A stretch of DNA of 64,000 nucleotides from Sphingobium sp. SYK-6 (GTDB lineage Bacteria > Pseudomonadota > Alphaproteobacteria > Sphingomonadales > Sphingomonadaceae): assembly GCF_000283515.1 (NCBI RefSeq), contig NC_015976.1, forward strand, positions 2,202,501 to 2,266,500, given 5' to 3'. How positions within the stretch are numbered: position 1 is the stretch's first letter; each line of letters begins with the position of its first letter. The notes under the pieces are model-generated. The model was given only the letters and a program-made list of their open reading frames with translations, made no database searches and was not told the origin of the DNA. Positions 8,044 through 17,100 of the stretch are shown in pieces. The translations under genes and the position numbers were made by a program.

Positions 8044-8937
8044 TCATGCCGGCCGCTCGAGATCGAGCCCGGCATCCGCCTCGACCACCTTGGCCATGGC
8101 TGTGAAGTCCGCGTCCGGCCCCACCTCCTCGAGCACCCGGCCCAGCAGGTCCCGCACCTGTGCACCCAGCGCCAGATGAACGCCCAGCGCTTCCGCTTCC
8201 TCGACGCACAGGCGCATGTCCTTGTGGCTCAACGCGGCAGCGAACCCGAAATCGAAGGTGCGGGGCAGGACGGCGCGCGGCCATTTGTCCCGCGTGGCAC
8301 TGTTGACGCCGGTCGACTGGTTCAGCACCTCGATCATCCGGGCGGGGTCCAGCCCGGCCTTGATGCCCATCGTCATGCCTTCCGCGGTCACCGCAATGGC
8401 AACGGCGCCCAGCAGATTGTTGATGAGCTTCATCGTCTGCCCCGAACCGGGGGTCTCGCCCATGTAGAATACTTTACCGAAATGACTGAGCACGGGTTCG
8501 ACCCGGGGCCATGACGCTTCCGGGCCGCTTGCCATGAGCGAAAGCCGGCCATCGCGCGCGCCCGCCACGCCGCCCGAGACCGGCGCGTCGAAGCTCGCGA
8601 TGCCGTTCGCGGCAAGCCCCGCGTCGAGGCGCTTGGCCATGGCGGGGCCGGATGTCGAGAGATCGACGACGATCTCCACGGCCCGTCCGTCCGCCACGCC
8701 ATTGGGGCCAAGCAGGACTTCATGCACAATATCGGGCGTCGGCAGGCTGACCAGCACGACCTCCGCGGCATGGGCAACCTCGAGCGCGCTGCCGGCGGCC
8801 TCCGCCCCCTGCGCGACCATGGCGCGGACGGCATCTGTCGAGACGTCATGGACGATGACAGGCACGCCCGCCGCGCAGAGCCGCGCGCACATGCCCGCGC
8901 CCATGCGCCCGAGGCCGATGAAACCGATGCTGCTCAA
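8044..8937 (-). CDS. 3-hydroxyisobutyrate/beta-hydroxyacid dehydrogenase family protein
   Basis: 297 residues. The N-terminus GFIGLGRMGAGM is the Rossmann loop of the family. The substrate-binding motif DAPVSGGVAGA and the catalytic-Lys motif GSGQTMKLINN are intact. These enzymes oxidise beta-hydroxyacids to semialdehydes using NAD(P). The start is TTG at 8937 and overlaps the stop of the metallo-hydrolase (TTGA), so the two are coupled. A gap of about 98 bp follows it before the serine hydrolase. Confidence 0.9.
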   Translation of the reverse strand: MSSIGFIGLGRMGAGMCARLCAAGVPVIVHDVSTDAVRAMVAQGAEAAGSALEVAHAAEVVLVSLPTPDIVHEVLLGPNGVADGRAVEIVVDLSTSGPAMAKRLDAGLAANGIASFDAPVSGGVAGARDGRLSLMASGPEASWPRVEPVLSHFGKVFYMGETPGSGQTMKLINNLLGAVAIAVTAEGMTMGIKAGLDPARMIEVLNQSTGVNSATRDKWPRAVLPRTFDFGFAAALSHKDMRLCVEEAEALGVHLALGAQVRDLLGRVLEEVGPDADFTAMAKVVEADAGLDLERPA

Positions 8938-9752
8938 TCGAAGTCTCCAATGGGTTTGCGCGGCGGCAGGTCCACGCGCGCGACATCCGGCGCGTCCCCG
9001 GCCGGAAACGCGGCCAGAACGAGCGGATCATGGCCGGGAATGATATGGTCGAGCCCCGGCACGAGCGCCCGCAGGCGCGCATGCGCGGCCAGATAGGCCG
9101 GCACGTCCACGACGATCGGAAAAGGCGTCTCGCGCAGCAGGTTGGCATAGAGATGCGCCACGTCCGAGGCGAGGATCACAGGGCCGCGCGCCGTGCTCAC
9201 TTCCACCGCCTGAAGCCCCGCCGTGTGCCCCGGCAGCAGCCGCAGCGTGACGCCGGGTGCCAGCGCCGCATCGCCATCGTGAAAGACCAGCCTGTCGCCG
9301 AACAGCAGGTGCACCATCTCCGCCACCGGCTCGGCATCGAACGGCGCGCGCACATGGCCATGGGTCATGGCCCGTCCAGTCGCGAACGCCATTTCCCTGT
9401 CCTGGACATGGAAACGCGCGTTCGGGAAAAGCCCGAGCGACCCCGCATGGTCATAGTGGAGATGCGTGAGGATCACGTCCTCGACATCGGCCGGATCGAT
9501 CCCGATGGCGCGCAGCCCGTCCTCCACCGGCCGGATCATCGTCCGTCCACGCCGTGCGGCCGCCTCCGCGCCGAATCCGGTATCGACCAGAAGCGGCGCC
9601 ATGTCGTCATGCTCGATGACCCACACGAAATAATCGAGCGGCATCATGGCGGCATGATCGTCTGCCCCGCCGCCCAGGAAATTCTCCCGCGCCGGCCGGT
9701 CGTGCCGGGCGTAGCGGATCGCGTGAATGCGGTGATGGGGCGCGTGCGTCAT
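8934..9752 (-). CDS. Metallo-beta-lactamase-fold hydrolase, lactonase-like
   Basis: 272 residues with the metal-binding motif HLHYDHAG near residue 97, a following PGHT motif, a metal-bridging Asp (LASDVAH) and a final GHD. This arrangement matches N-acyl-homoserine-lactonase-type members such as AttM/AiiA, so ring opening of a lactone is a reasonable guess. It is flanked by 4-bp overlaps with the P450 and the hydroxyacid dehydrogenase. No luxI/luxR pair is present in the window, which argues for a catabolic rather than quorum-quenching role. Confidence 0.85.
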   Translation of the reverse strand: MTHAPHHRIHAIRYARHDRPARENFLGGGADDHAAMMPLDYFVWVIEHDDMAPLLVDTGFGAEAAARRGRTMIRPVEDGLRAIGIDPADVEDVILTHLHYDHAGSLGLFPNARFHVQDREMAFATGRAMTHGHVRAPFDAEPVAEMVHLLFGDRLVFHDGDAALAPGVTLRLLPGHTAGLQAVEVSTARGPVILASDVAHLYANLLRETPFPIVVDVPAYLAAHARLRALVPGLDHIIPGHDPLVLAAFPAGDAPDVARVDLPPRKPIGDFD

Positions 9753-10930
9753 CGGAAATGCAGGCGCACCGGCACGCGGGCGGGCCCATGGCCCACCGTG
9801 GTCATCCAGGGCTCGACCGGGCCGGTCAGCTCGATGCTGTCCAGTTCCTGCGCCAGCGCGCCGAGCAGGGCATCGGCCTCCATATAAGCAAGGGTGCGAC
9901 CGACGCAGGCGTGGATGCCGTAGCCGAAGCCGAGACTGTGCCGCAGGTCGCGTCCGATGCGGTAATCCAGCGGATCGTCCCAGAAGCGCGGATCGCGATT
10001 GGCGGCCGCGAACATCAGCCCCACCCGCGTCCCCGCCGGCACCACCATGTCGTCCACCGGCACATCCACCGTCGTGATCCGCCCGGCCATGCGCGAGGGG
10101 CTGTCCCAGCGCAGGCTCTCGTCGAAGGCGTTGCGCACCAGCTTCGGGTCCGCCTGCACCTTGGCGAATTCCTGAGGAAACTCGGCCCAGGCGCGCAGCG
10201 CGTTGGCCATGGTGATGTAGGTGGTATCCGCACCGGCCGAGAGGATCGTCTGCAAAAGCAGCTTGGCTTCGTCCAGCGTGATCTTCTCTTCGTCCGCCGC
10301 CCTGAAGAGCAGCATGCCGAACCCGTCGGGGTTCAGCACCTCACGATCGCAGACCTCGTTCAGCCATGTGATGACCGGCCCGAAATCCTCCACCATCGCT
10401 TCGCGGAACAGCGCGTTCTCCGGCCCCATGGTCGCCCAGACCATGTTGGAAAAGCCATGCATGTGCGTGCGGTCCCCGGGCGGCAGGCCAAGCGCATCGG
10501 GGAAGACGGTGTAGACGAAACGGCGCGTAACATCTTCCACTGCGTCGATTTCCTTCCCGTCGCGCGCCTTCAGCTCCGCGACCAGCGCTTGCGCACCAGC
10601 CGTGAAAACCGTCTTCATCGCGTCGAGCGTCCGCGGCGAGAGCGCATCGCCGATCACCCGGCGCACCCGCGTATGCCGGGGCGGATCGTCCGTGAGCAGA
10701 ATCTCGGGCCGGAGCGACGCCGGATCATGCCATGGCCGCGACGTTGACGAGAAGCTCTTCCAGTCCATGAGACCGGGCGCCACATGCGCGTGCCGGCCAA
10801 TCATGACCGTGCCGTCCGCAAGGCGCACGGCGGGGGCGAATTCGCGCAGGGCATCGTCCACGTCCCGCGCATTGCGGACCGCGTCGTGCGTGAAGATGTC
10901 CAGCGGATAATCGGGAATGTCGCGTGCCAT
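9749..10930 (-). CDS. Cytochrome P450 monooxygenase (soluble bacterial type)
   Basis: 393 residues, the usual size for a bacterial class I P450. It has the I-helix oxygen-activation motif SAGADTT near residue 236, the ExxR of the K helix (ESLR), and a haem-ligand loop LGFGYGIHACVGRTLA with Cys as the axial ligand. There is no N-terminal membrane anchor. It needs a ferredoxin and reductase, and neither is encoded in the window. It starts 1 bp inside the preceding stop and overlaps the next gene by 4 bp. It is likely to hydroxylate the substrate early in the cluster's pathway. Confidence 0.95.
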   Translation of the reverse strand: MARDIPDYPLDIFTHDAVRNARDVDDALREFAPAVRLADGTVMIGRHAHVAPGLMDWKSFSSTSRPWHDPASLRPEILLTDDPPRHTRVRRVIGDALSPRTLDAMKTVFTAGAQALVAELKARDGKEIDAVEDVTRRFVYTVFPDALGLPPGDRTHMHGFSNMVWATMGPENALFREAMVEDFGPVITWLNEVCDREVLNPDGFGMLLFRAADEEKITLDEAKLLLQTILSAGADTTYITMANALRAWAEFPQEFAKVQADPKLVRNAFDESLRWDSPSRMAGRITTVDVPVDDMVVPAGTRVGLMFAAANRDPRFWDDPLDYRIGRDLRHSLGFGYGIHACVGRTLAYMEADALLGALAQELDSIELTGPVEPWMTTVGHGPARVPVRLHFR

Positions 10931-11829
10931 CAGCTTCCCTCCAGCCCGATGCCGAAGAAGCGGGTCCCGTCTCCTTCGGAGCGGATCCAGCCGGCGGTGG
11001 GATCCGCGAAATGCGCCCCGATCACGAGGACGCCGCTGTCCCTATATTTTTCGACGAACCCGGTGCGCGTGGCGATGCCCTGCGCGGTATCCATGTCGAA
11101 GCGGGCCGGGCGGGACGGCAGTGCCGTCTGAATGGGATGATGCATGAGGTCGCCGGTGATGACGCCGCGCTCGCCGCGCGATTCGATGCACAGATGAATG
11201 TGGCCGGGGGAATGACCATGGCTCGGCTCGGTCCACAATTCATCGCTGATGCGGTGGTTCGCGTCGATGAAGTGCGCGAGGCCGCGCCGGACGATGGGAT
11301 CGACGGAATCGGCAAGGTGCCGCACGTCATGCAGCCCATGGTCTTCATGGCGCCGCATCTCTTCCCACGCGTCATATTCGGTCTGGCCGAACAGATAGCG
11401 GGCATTGGGGAAAGTCGGCGCCCACTCTTTCCCGTCCCAGTAGGTGTTCCAGCCGACATGGTCGAAATGGAGATGCGTGCAGAGCACCACGTCGATATCG
11501 CCCGGCTTCAGGCCGAGCGAGCCGATATCCTCGATGAAGCTGGTATCGAGGTTCCGGAAGACATCATAGGCGCGGTCGCGGCCATTGCCGATGCAGGTGT
11601 CCAGCATGACGTTCATCGTCGGCGTCTGCACGACGAAGCCCTGGAAATTCATGATCTGCTGCCCGTCCGGCGTCGCATAATGGGGGTGCAGCCACTCCAT
11701 GGCGATCACTTCCTCCGGCTCGGCGTCCGCGATCGTCATGTTGATATGATCGGTGAACTTCCACAGCTCGACGAGGCGGGTCACGGTGACGTCACCGATC
11801 TGCCAGTTCCTCATATGCTCGACGGCCAT
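10930..11829 (-). CDS. Metallo-beta-lactamase-fold hydrolase
   Basis: 299 residues with THLHFDHVGWNT as the HxHxDH zinc motif, SPGHIHL for the next His, and GDLMHH supplying the bridging Asp. The spacing is of the lactonase/esterase subgroup of MBL-fold enzymes. It is the second MBL-fold gene of the cluster and is not a close copy of the first. An internal ATG at residue 6 is an alternative start. Its stop shares one base with the P450 start codon. Confidence 0.87.
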   Translation of the reverse strand: MAVEHMRNWQIGDVTVTRLVELWKFTDHINMTIADAEPEEVIAMEWLHPHYATPDGQQIMNFQGFVVQTPTMNVMLDTCIGNGRDRAYDVFRNLDTSFIEDIGSLGLKPGDIDVVLCTHLHFDHVGWNTYWDGKEWAPTFPNARYLFGQTEYDAWEEMRRHEDHGLHDVRHLADSVDPIVRRGLAHFIDANHRISDELWTEPSHGHSPGHIHLCIESRGERGVITGDLMHHPIQTALPSRPARFDMDTAQGIATRTGFVEKYRDSGVLVIGAHFADPTAGWIRSEGDGTRFFGIGLEGS

Positions 11830-11892
11830 CTCACTCTCCTGCGCTCTTCTTTGCTCTCGTGCGGCGCCCGGCCGGCAAGGCTGGTGGCGACC

Positions 11893-13536
11893 TCATGCCT
11901 TGCGTCCCACGGATTCAGGCGGCAGGTCGGCGGGCGGCAGGTCCGGCTTGCCGAGGATCTTGTCGGCGCCGCGCTCACCCACCATGACGGCCGGGGCATT
12001 GGTGTTGCCGCCGATCAGCAGCGGAAAGACCGAGGCGTCGGCGACGCGCAGCCCCTCGATGCCATGCACCCGCAGATCGGGATCGACGACGGCCTCGGCG
12101 TCGACGCCCATCCGGCAGGTGCCGCAGGGGTGATGCACGGTATAGCCCGCCGCCCGGATGAAGGCCTTGATGTCCTCGTCGCTCTGCACATCCGGCCCGG
12201 GCGCGACTTCCACGCCCCGATATTTCGCGAAAGCCGGCGCGGCAAAGGCCTGGCGCGCGATCTTCACGGCGCGCAGCAGCGGCAGGATGTCATCCTCCTC
12301 CGCGAGCAGGCGCGGATCGATGAGCGGCGCATCGCGCACGTCCGGCGTCGCGAGGCGCAACGTGCCGCGGCTCTTGGGATACAGCGCGACGGGGCTGATC
12401 GCATATCCATGGCCCATCGGCAGCGGCAGCTTGGTCGTCAGGCGCTTTGCCGGCTGGAAGACGAACTGCACGTCCGGCTTGGCAAGGGAGGGATCGGTGC
12501 GCAGGAACGCCACCGACTCAAAGACATTGCCGGCGAGCGGCCCCGTCCGTCCGAAAAGATACTGGAGGACGTTCCAGGCGCCACGCGGCAGCGCCTTCCA
12601 GCTTATGCCGTAGGAGGTCGGGTCCTGGGTCTCCATGTGGACCGGGCAAGCGACATGATCGTGATAATTGCCGCCCACGCCGGGGAGATCGTGAACGATG
12701 TCGATGCCCAGTTCGTTGAGATGGGCAGCCGGGCCGACACCCGAGGCGAGAAGGATCTGCGGCGACTGGACCGCGCCGGCGCACAGCGCGACCTCGGCCC
12801 GCGCCTTCACTGCGCGGCCATCCGTCAGGACGACGCCGCTTGCCCGTCGTCCCTCGAATATGATCCGCGCCACCTGCGCCTGGGTGAGCACGGTCAGGTT
12901 GCGGCGGCTTCGACTGGCCGGAAGAAGCATGGAGCGCGCCGTGGATTCGCGCCTTCCGTCGCGGAGCAGCCCCTGCCGGAAGCCATAACCTTCCGGATCG
13001 GGCCCGTTGAAATCCGCGCAGGCCGGGAACTGGAGCGTGGCCAGAGCCGCCATATAGTCATGGTTCATCCGGTTGGGATTGCGGACATATTTGACGTTGA
13101 TCGGCCCGCCTTTCCCGTGGAACACGGACTGAGGAAAATCCTCGTTATTCTCCGTCCGCGTGAAATAGGGCAGGACTTCGCGATAGCTCCAGCCCTTCGC
13201 TCCCATGTCCGCCCAGTTGTCGAAGTCGGTGGGATGGCCGCGGAAATAGACCATGCCGTTGATCTGGCCCGATCCGCCCACCACCTTGCCGCGCGGCACG
13301 GGGATGCGCCGGCCCGCCATGCCCGACTGGGGCACCGTCTCGAAACGCCAGTTGAGCGAAGGGGTGCCGATGGCGGCGGCGACGGCGGCAGGCACATGGA
13401 TGAACGGATGGGTCGCGTCTCCCCCCGCCTCCAGCAAGGCGACGGTGCGGTCCTCCCGCTCGGACAGGCGGGCTGCGAGCGCGGCGCCGGCCGATCCGCC
13501 ACCGATCACCACATAATCGAATTCGAGATCGGACAT
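11893..13536 (-). CDS. GMC-family FAD-dependent alcohol oxidoreductase (choline dehydrogenase-like)
   Basis: 547 residues from ATG 13536, chosen because GGAAGGAGAGGCG precedes it and the FAD-binding DYVVIGGGSAGAALAARL begins at residue 7; a longer frame to 13638 adds only unrelated sequence. The C-terminal signature HHPCGTCRMG with the catalytic His and the GGNTNAPAVMVGERGAD segment are typical. GMC enzymes oxidise primary or secondary alcohols to aldehydes or ketones. It is the first gene of the minus-strand cluster, so the promoter should lie in 13537-13640, where I see no clear consensus. Confidence 0.92.
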   Translation of the reverse strand: MSDLEFDYVVIGGGSAGAALAARLSEREDRTVALLEAGGDATHPFIHVPAAVAAAIGTPSLNWRFETVPQSGMAGRRIPVPRGKVVGGSGQINGMVYFRGHPTDFDNWADMGAKGWSYREVLPYFTRTENNEDFPQSVFHGKGGPINVKYVRNPNRMNHDYMAALATLQFPACADFNGPDPEGYGFRQGLLRDGRRESTARSMLLPASRSRRNLTVLTQAQVARIIFEGRRASGVVLTDGRAVKARAEVALCAGAVQSPQILLASGVGPAAHLNELGIDIVHDLPGVGGNYHDHVACPVHMETQDPTSYGISWKALPRGAWNVLQYLFGRTGPLAGNVFESVAFLRTDPSLAKPDVQFVFQPAKRLTTKLPLPMGHGYAISPVALYPKSRGTLRLATPDVRDAPLIDPRLLAEEDDILPLLRAVKIARQAFAAPAFAKYRGVEVAPGPDVQSDEDIKAFIRAAGYTVHHPCGTCRMGVDAEAVVDPDLRVHGIEGLRVADASVFPLLIGGNTNAPAVMVGERGADKILGKPDLPPADLPPESVGRKA

Positions 13537-13643
13537 CGCCTCTCCTTCCGCCCTGGAGCAGGACGTTAGGCGAGCGAGGCGATGCTGGCTTGGCCGAGAG
13601 CGAAGGCGAATTGCACCCGCGCGAACGCGCCGGCGCACGCGGC

Positions 13644-13796
13644 TCAGCTTATGCCGGTCAGCAGTCTTACGAGCAGGAAGGCAATGGCGAAAATCGTGAT
13701 CCAGAGCAGGATCAGCCGCATCAGATGCCCGCGCGGCAAGCGGCGCAGGGCAAGGTTGCTGCCGACGAGCACCAGCACCAGGATGAGCCAGATCAT
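13644..13796 (-). CDS. 50-residue membrane protein
   Basis: Translated by eye from the minus strand: ATG at 13796, TGA at 13644-13646. The peptide has two hydrophobic stretches (MIWLILVLVLVGSNLAL and LILLWITIFAIAFLLVRLL) separated by a basic turn RRLPRGHLMR, as expected of a two-pass small membrane protein. It lies 44 bp downstream of the MBL-fold hydrolase gene in the same orientation and is probably the last gene of the metG-tatD-MBL group. No function can be assigned. Confidence 0.7.
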   Translation of the reverse strand: MIWLILVLVLVGSNLALRRLPRGHLMRLILLWITIFAIAFLLVRLLTGIS

Positions 13797-13840
13797 GCTT
13801 GCGGCGATATCAGCCAGCGGCCCGTCCTTTCATTTCCTCG

Positions 13841-14614
13841 TCAGACATCAGCGACAAGGCCATCATAGCCCGGCTCGACCCCCTCGGGAAGCTCGGCGGC
13901 AAGCAAGGCATAATCGAGGCTCTGGTCCATATGCGTGAGGATCGCGCGTTTCGCCCGCACGCGCGCGATAATCTCCAGCGCCAGGTCGAGATGCGCATGC
14001 GAGGGATGCGGCTTGCGGCGCAGCGTGTCGATGACCAGGCAATCGACATCGGCATATAGCGCGAGCATCGCGTCGGTCGCTTCATGGAAATCCGTGGCAT
14101 AGACAATCGACCGGCCACCGGCATCGAAGCGGAACCCGCTGGACCAGATCGCGCCATGGGGCTGGGCGACATGACTGACGAGAATGTCGCCGATGCGCGT
14201 CGCGCCCTCGCCCAGTTCATGCGCTGCCACGGTCGGGCGATAGCCATTGGCACCCTGAAACACATAATCGAACCGATCGCGCAGCCGGGCCAGCGTGGCG
14301 GGATGGGCATAGCCGGGCACCGGGCTTCCGCGCTGGTGCATCACCTGGCGCAGATCGTCGATGCCATGGACATGATCGGCATGATCGTGAGTCCAGAGCA
14401 CGGCATCGAGATGAGCGACCTGCGCCGCCAGCAGCTGCGCGCGCATGTCCGGCGAGGTATCGACGAGAATGCGCGTGGTGGCGCTTTCCACGATGATCGA
14501 TACGCGGCTGCGTCGGTTGCGGGGATTGGACGGGTCGCAGGCCCCCCAGTCCCCGCCGATGCGCGGGACGCCGGAGGACGTGCCGCTGCCGAGCATGAGC
14601 AGGCGCAGCGTCAT
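13841..14614 (-). CDS. Metallo-beta-lactamase-fold hydrolase, PhnP/RNase Z-like
   Basis: 257 residues starting MTLRLLMLGSGTSSGVPRIG at 14614, 5 bp after the tatD stop; the longer open frame is a shadow of tatD. The motif WTHDHADHVHGID provides HxHxDH, and downstream are SHVAQPHG and a bridging Asp in YATDFHE. The GSGTSSGVPR opening and the CDPSNPRNRR Cys/Arg segment are typical of PhnP-like phosphodiesterases that cleave cyclic or small phosphodiesters. No C-P lyase genes lie nearby. It travels with metG and tatD, so a housekeeping nucleotide-phosphodiester role is plausible. Confidence 0.88.
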   Translation of the reverse strand: MTLRLLMLGSGTSSGVPRIGGDWGACDPSNPRNRRSRVSIIVESATTRILVDTSPDMRAQLLAAQVAHLDAVLWTHDHADHVHGIDDLRQVMHQRGSPVPGYAHPATLARLRDRFDYVFQGANGYRPTVAAHELGEGATRIGDILVSHVAQPHGAIWSSGFRFDAGGRSIVYATDFHEATDAMLALYADVDCLVIDTLRRKPHPSHAHLDLALEIIARVRAKRAILTHMDQSLDYALLAAELPEGVEPGYDGLVADV

Positions 14615-14619
14615 TCCGA

Positions 14620-15405
14620 TCAGGCCACCGGCGCGGCTTTGGAGAACAGGGTGAAGAAATTGCGGGTCGTGGCCGCCGCGAGATCCTCGAGCCTGTCCCC
14701 GCGCAGATCGGCCAGGAAGCGGGCCGTGTCCGCGACATAGGCAGGCTCGCACGGCTTGCCCCGGTGAGGCACCGGGGCCAGAAACGGCGAATCCGTTTCC
14801 ACCAGCAGCCGGTCCGCCGGAATGCGGCGCGCGCTCTCCTGCAGGGCCGTGGCTTTCTTGAAGGTCACGATACCTGAAATGCTGATGTAGAAGCCGAGTT
14901 CCAGGGCGATGTCCGCGAACGCATCGCTCGCGGTGAAGCAATGGATCACGCCGGGAAACGGGCCCGCCGCCATTTCCTCGCGCAGGATCGCGGCGGTGTC
15001 GTCTTCCGCATCGCGCGTGTGGACGATCAGCGGGAGACCCGTTTGCCGGGCGGCCGCGATATGGGCGCGGAAACTCGCCTGCTGGCGCGCCCGATCGCTA
15101 TGGTCGTAATAATAATCGAGGCCTGTCTCGCCGATGCCGATGACGCGCGGATGCGCGGCCGCCGCTACGAGGCGGGCTGTGTCCACATGAGGATGCTCGT
15201 CCGCCTCATGCGGATGAATGCCGACCGTGGCCCAGATGTCCGGCGCGTTCTCCGCCACGGCGATGACGTCATGCCATTCCCGCTCGCGCGTGGAGATGTT
15301 GAGCATCCCCCCGATTCCGGCAGCGCGCGCCCGGGCGATCACCGCGTCCTGATCCTCGACCAGCCCCTTGTAGTTGAGGTGGCAATGGCTATCGACCAGC
15401 ATCAT
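14620..15405 (-). CDS. tatD: TatD-family metal-dependent hydrolase (DNase)
   Basis: 261 residues. The N-terminal metal motif VDSHCHLNY, the EVGE-equivalent IGETGLDYYYD, two further metal His (VHTRDAE and IHCFTAS) and the late ETDSPFL are all present, as in TatD/YcfH. The family shows metal-dependent 3'-5' exonuclease activity. ATG 15405 overlaps the metG stop by 4 bp. Either of the first two Met codons could be the start. Confidence 0.95.
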   Translation of the reverse strand: MMLVDSHCHLNYKGLVEDQDAVIARARAAGIGGMLNISTREREWHDVIAVAENAPDIWATVGIHPHEADEHPHVDTARLVAAAAHPRVIGIGETGLDYYYDHSDRARQQASFRAHIAAARQTGLPLIVHTRDAEDDTAAILREEMAAGPFPGVIHCFTASDAFADIALELGFYISISGIVTFKKATALQESARRIPADRLLVETDSPFLAPVPHRGKPCEPAYVADTARFLADLRGDRLEDLAAATTRNFFTLFSKAAPVA

Positions 15406-16967
15406 TCGGCCTCGGCAGGCATTTCGAGCCGGGGAAACAGAGGCTGGGGCGGAGCGACGACGTAATCGCTTTCCCGCAAAGCTGCGTACCAGTCTGAAGA
15501 CAGAGCCGCATAGCTTCTGTTTTCACGCGATATTCCCATATGGTCGAGCAACTTCCCGGCGCTCGACGGGATCACCGGCGCAATCGCGACCGCGAGCTTG
15601 CCGATGGCGACATAAAGCGTCGCCAGCACCGCTTCCATGCGCGCGGGATCGGTCTTGCGCAGGGCCCAGGGCGCCTGTGCATCGATATAGGCATTGCAGG
15701 CATAGGCCGCGCGCAGCCAGGCCTGAATGGCCTCATGCGGTGCGAGGGCGCTGAAGCCGTGCGGCATGGCCTCCTGCGTGGCCTCGCTCACGCTGGCCAA
15801 CAGCGCCTCGTCCTCATCGCTCGGCGCGGGCGTAGGCAAGCGCCCGTCGAGATTCTTCGCGATGAAGCTCAGTGTGCGCTGCGCGAGATTGCCAAACGCA
15901 TTGCCCAGTTCCGTATTTGCCCTGTGAACAATAGCTTCCGCGCTATAGCTTCCATCATTGCCGAAGCTGACCTCGGCAAGCAGGAAATAGCGCAGCGCAT
16001 CCACCCCGAAGCGCCGGGCAAGTTCCAGCGGGTCCGCCACATTGCCCAGCGACTTGGACATCTTCTCGCCCCGGTTGAGCACGAAGCCATGGCCGAAGAC
16101 CGTGCGCGGCAAGGGCAGATTGGCGCTCATCAGGAAGGCCGGCCAGTAGACGGTATGGAACCGCACGATATCCTTGCCGATGATGTGGACGATATCGCCG
16201 CCCTCGGCCCAGTAATGCGCCATCCGCGCCGGATCGTCGGGATAGCCGCAGCCTGTGATATAGTTGGTGAGCGCGTCCACCCACACATACATCACATGGT
16301 CGGGCGAACCCGGCACAGTGACGCCCCAGTCGAAACTGGTGCGGGAGACCGAGAGGTCGCGAAGCCCGCCTTCGACGAAGCGAAGGATCTCGTTGCGGCG
16401 GCTTTCCGGCTGGATGAAGTCCGGCCGGTCCCTGTAAAGCGCGAGCAACCGATCCTGATAGGCCGACAGGCGAAAGAACCAGCTTTCCTCGACGGTCCAC
16501 TCGACGGGTGTGCCCTGCGGCGACAGTTTTTCGCCGCTTTCGGAAACGCTTAGCTCGCTTTCATCATAATAGGCCTCATCTCGGACTGAATACCAGCCTT
16601 CGTAGCGATCGAGATAAAGGTCGCCATTGGCGGCCATGGCCTGCCAGATCGCCTGGCTCGCGACATGATGCGCCGGTTCGCTGGTCCGGATGAAGCGATC
16701 ATAGCTGATATCAAGAGTGTCATCCATTTCCTTGAAATAGGAAGACATCTCATCAGCAAGCGCGATCGGCTCCATGGCGCGTCCGCGCGCCGTCTGCGCC
16801 ATTTTCAGCCCATGCTCATCCGTCCCGGTCTGGAAGAACACGTCCCGCCCCATCATCCGCGCCGCCCGCGCAAACACGTCCGTGGCGATCGCTTCATAAG
16901 CGTGGCCGATATGCGGGCGTCCGTTGGGATAGCTGATGGCGGTCGTGATGGTGAACGGAGTGGGCAT
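15402..16967 (-). CDS. metG: Methionyl-tRNA synthetase
   Basis: 521 residues from ATG 16967, where the family N-terminus begins (TITTAISYPNGRPHIGHAYE). The HIGH-type motif is HIGH (in PHIGHAYE) and KMSKS is present as GEKMSKSLGN. It lacks the C-terminal EMAP-like tRNA-binding extension found in E. coli MetG, as usual for the shorter alphaproteobacterial form. It charges tRNA-Met in the cytoplasm. It is co-oriented with tatD (4-bp overlap). The larger frame to 17357 runs over non-homologous sequence and was trimmed. Confidence 0.95.
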   Translation of the reverse strand: MPTPFTITTAISYPNGRPHIGHAYEAIATDVFARAARMMGRDVFFQTGTDEHGLKMAQTARGRAMEPIALADEMSSYFKEMDDTLDISYDRFIRTSEPAHHVASQAIWQAMAANGDLYLDRYEGWYSVRDEAYYDESELSVSESGEKLSPQGTPVEWTVEESWFFRLSAYQDRLLALYRDRPDFIQPESRRNEILRFVEGGLRDLSVSRTSFDWGVTVPGSPDHVMYVWVDALTNYITGCGYPDDPARMAHYWAEGGDIVHIIGKDIVRFHTVYWPAFLMSANLPLPRTVFGHGFVLNRGEKMSKSLGNVADPLELARRFGVDALRYFLLAEVSFGNDGSYSAEAIVHRANTELGNAFGNLAQRTLSFIAKNLDGRLPTPAPSDEDEALLASVSEATQEAMPHGFSALAPHEAIQAWLRAAYACNAYIDAQAPWALRKTDPARMEAVLATLYVAIGKLAVAIAPVIPSSAGKLLDHMGISRENRSYAALSSDWYAALRESDYVVAPPQPLFPRLEMPAEAE

Positions 16968-17100
16968 GATATCCTGCTGGGTCTGGCGGCCGCCGCGTGC
17001 GCGGCCTTGTGACATGCTCTCTAGCGGGGCACCGCCGCCATGCCTAGCCCGTCGCATAGCTGGTGCCGGGCAGAGCAGCGGCCCGCCTCGCCCGGGAGCA

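Noticed and set aside
8934..9752. MBL-fold gene as a quorum-quenching lactonase
   Set aside because: The motifs allow lactonase activity, but no acyl-homoserine-lactone genes are present and it is embedded in a catabolic operon.
10924..13569. 881-codon plus-strand open frame
   Set aside because: Antisense to the MBL hydrolase and GMC oxidoreductase genes; composition is that of a shadow frame.
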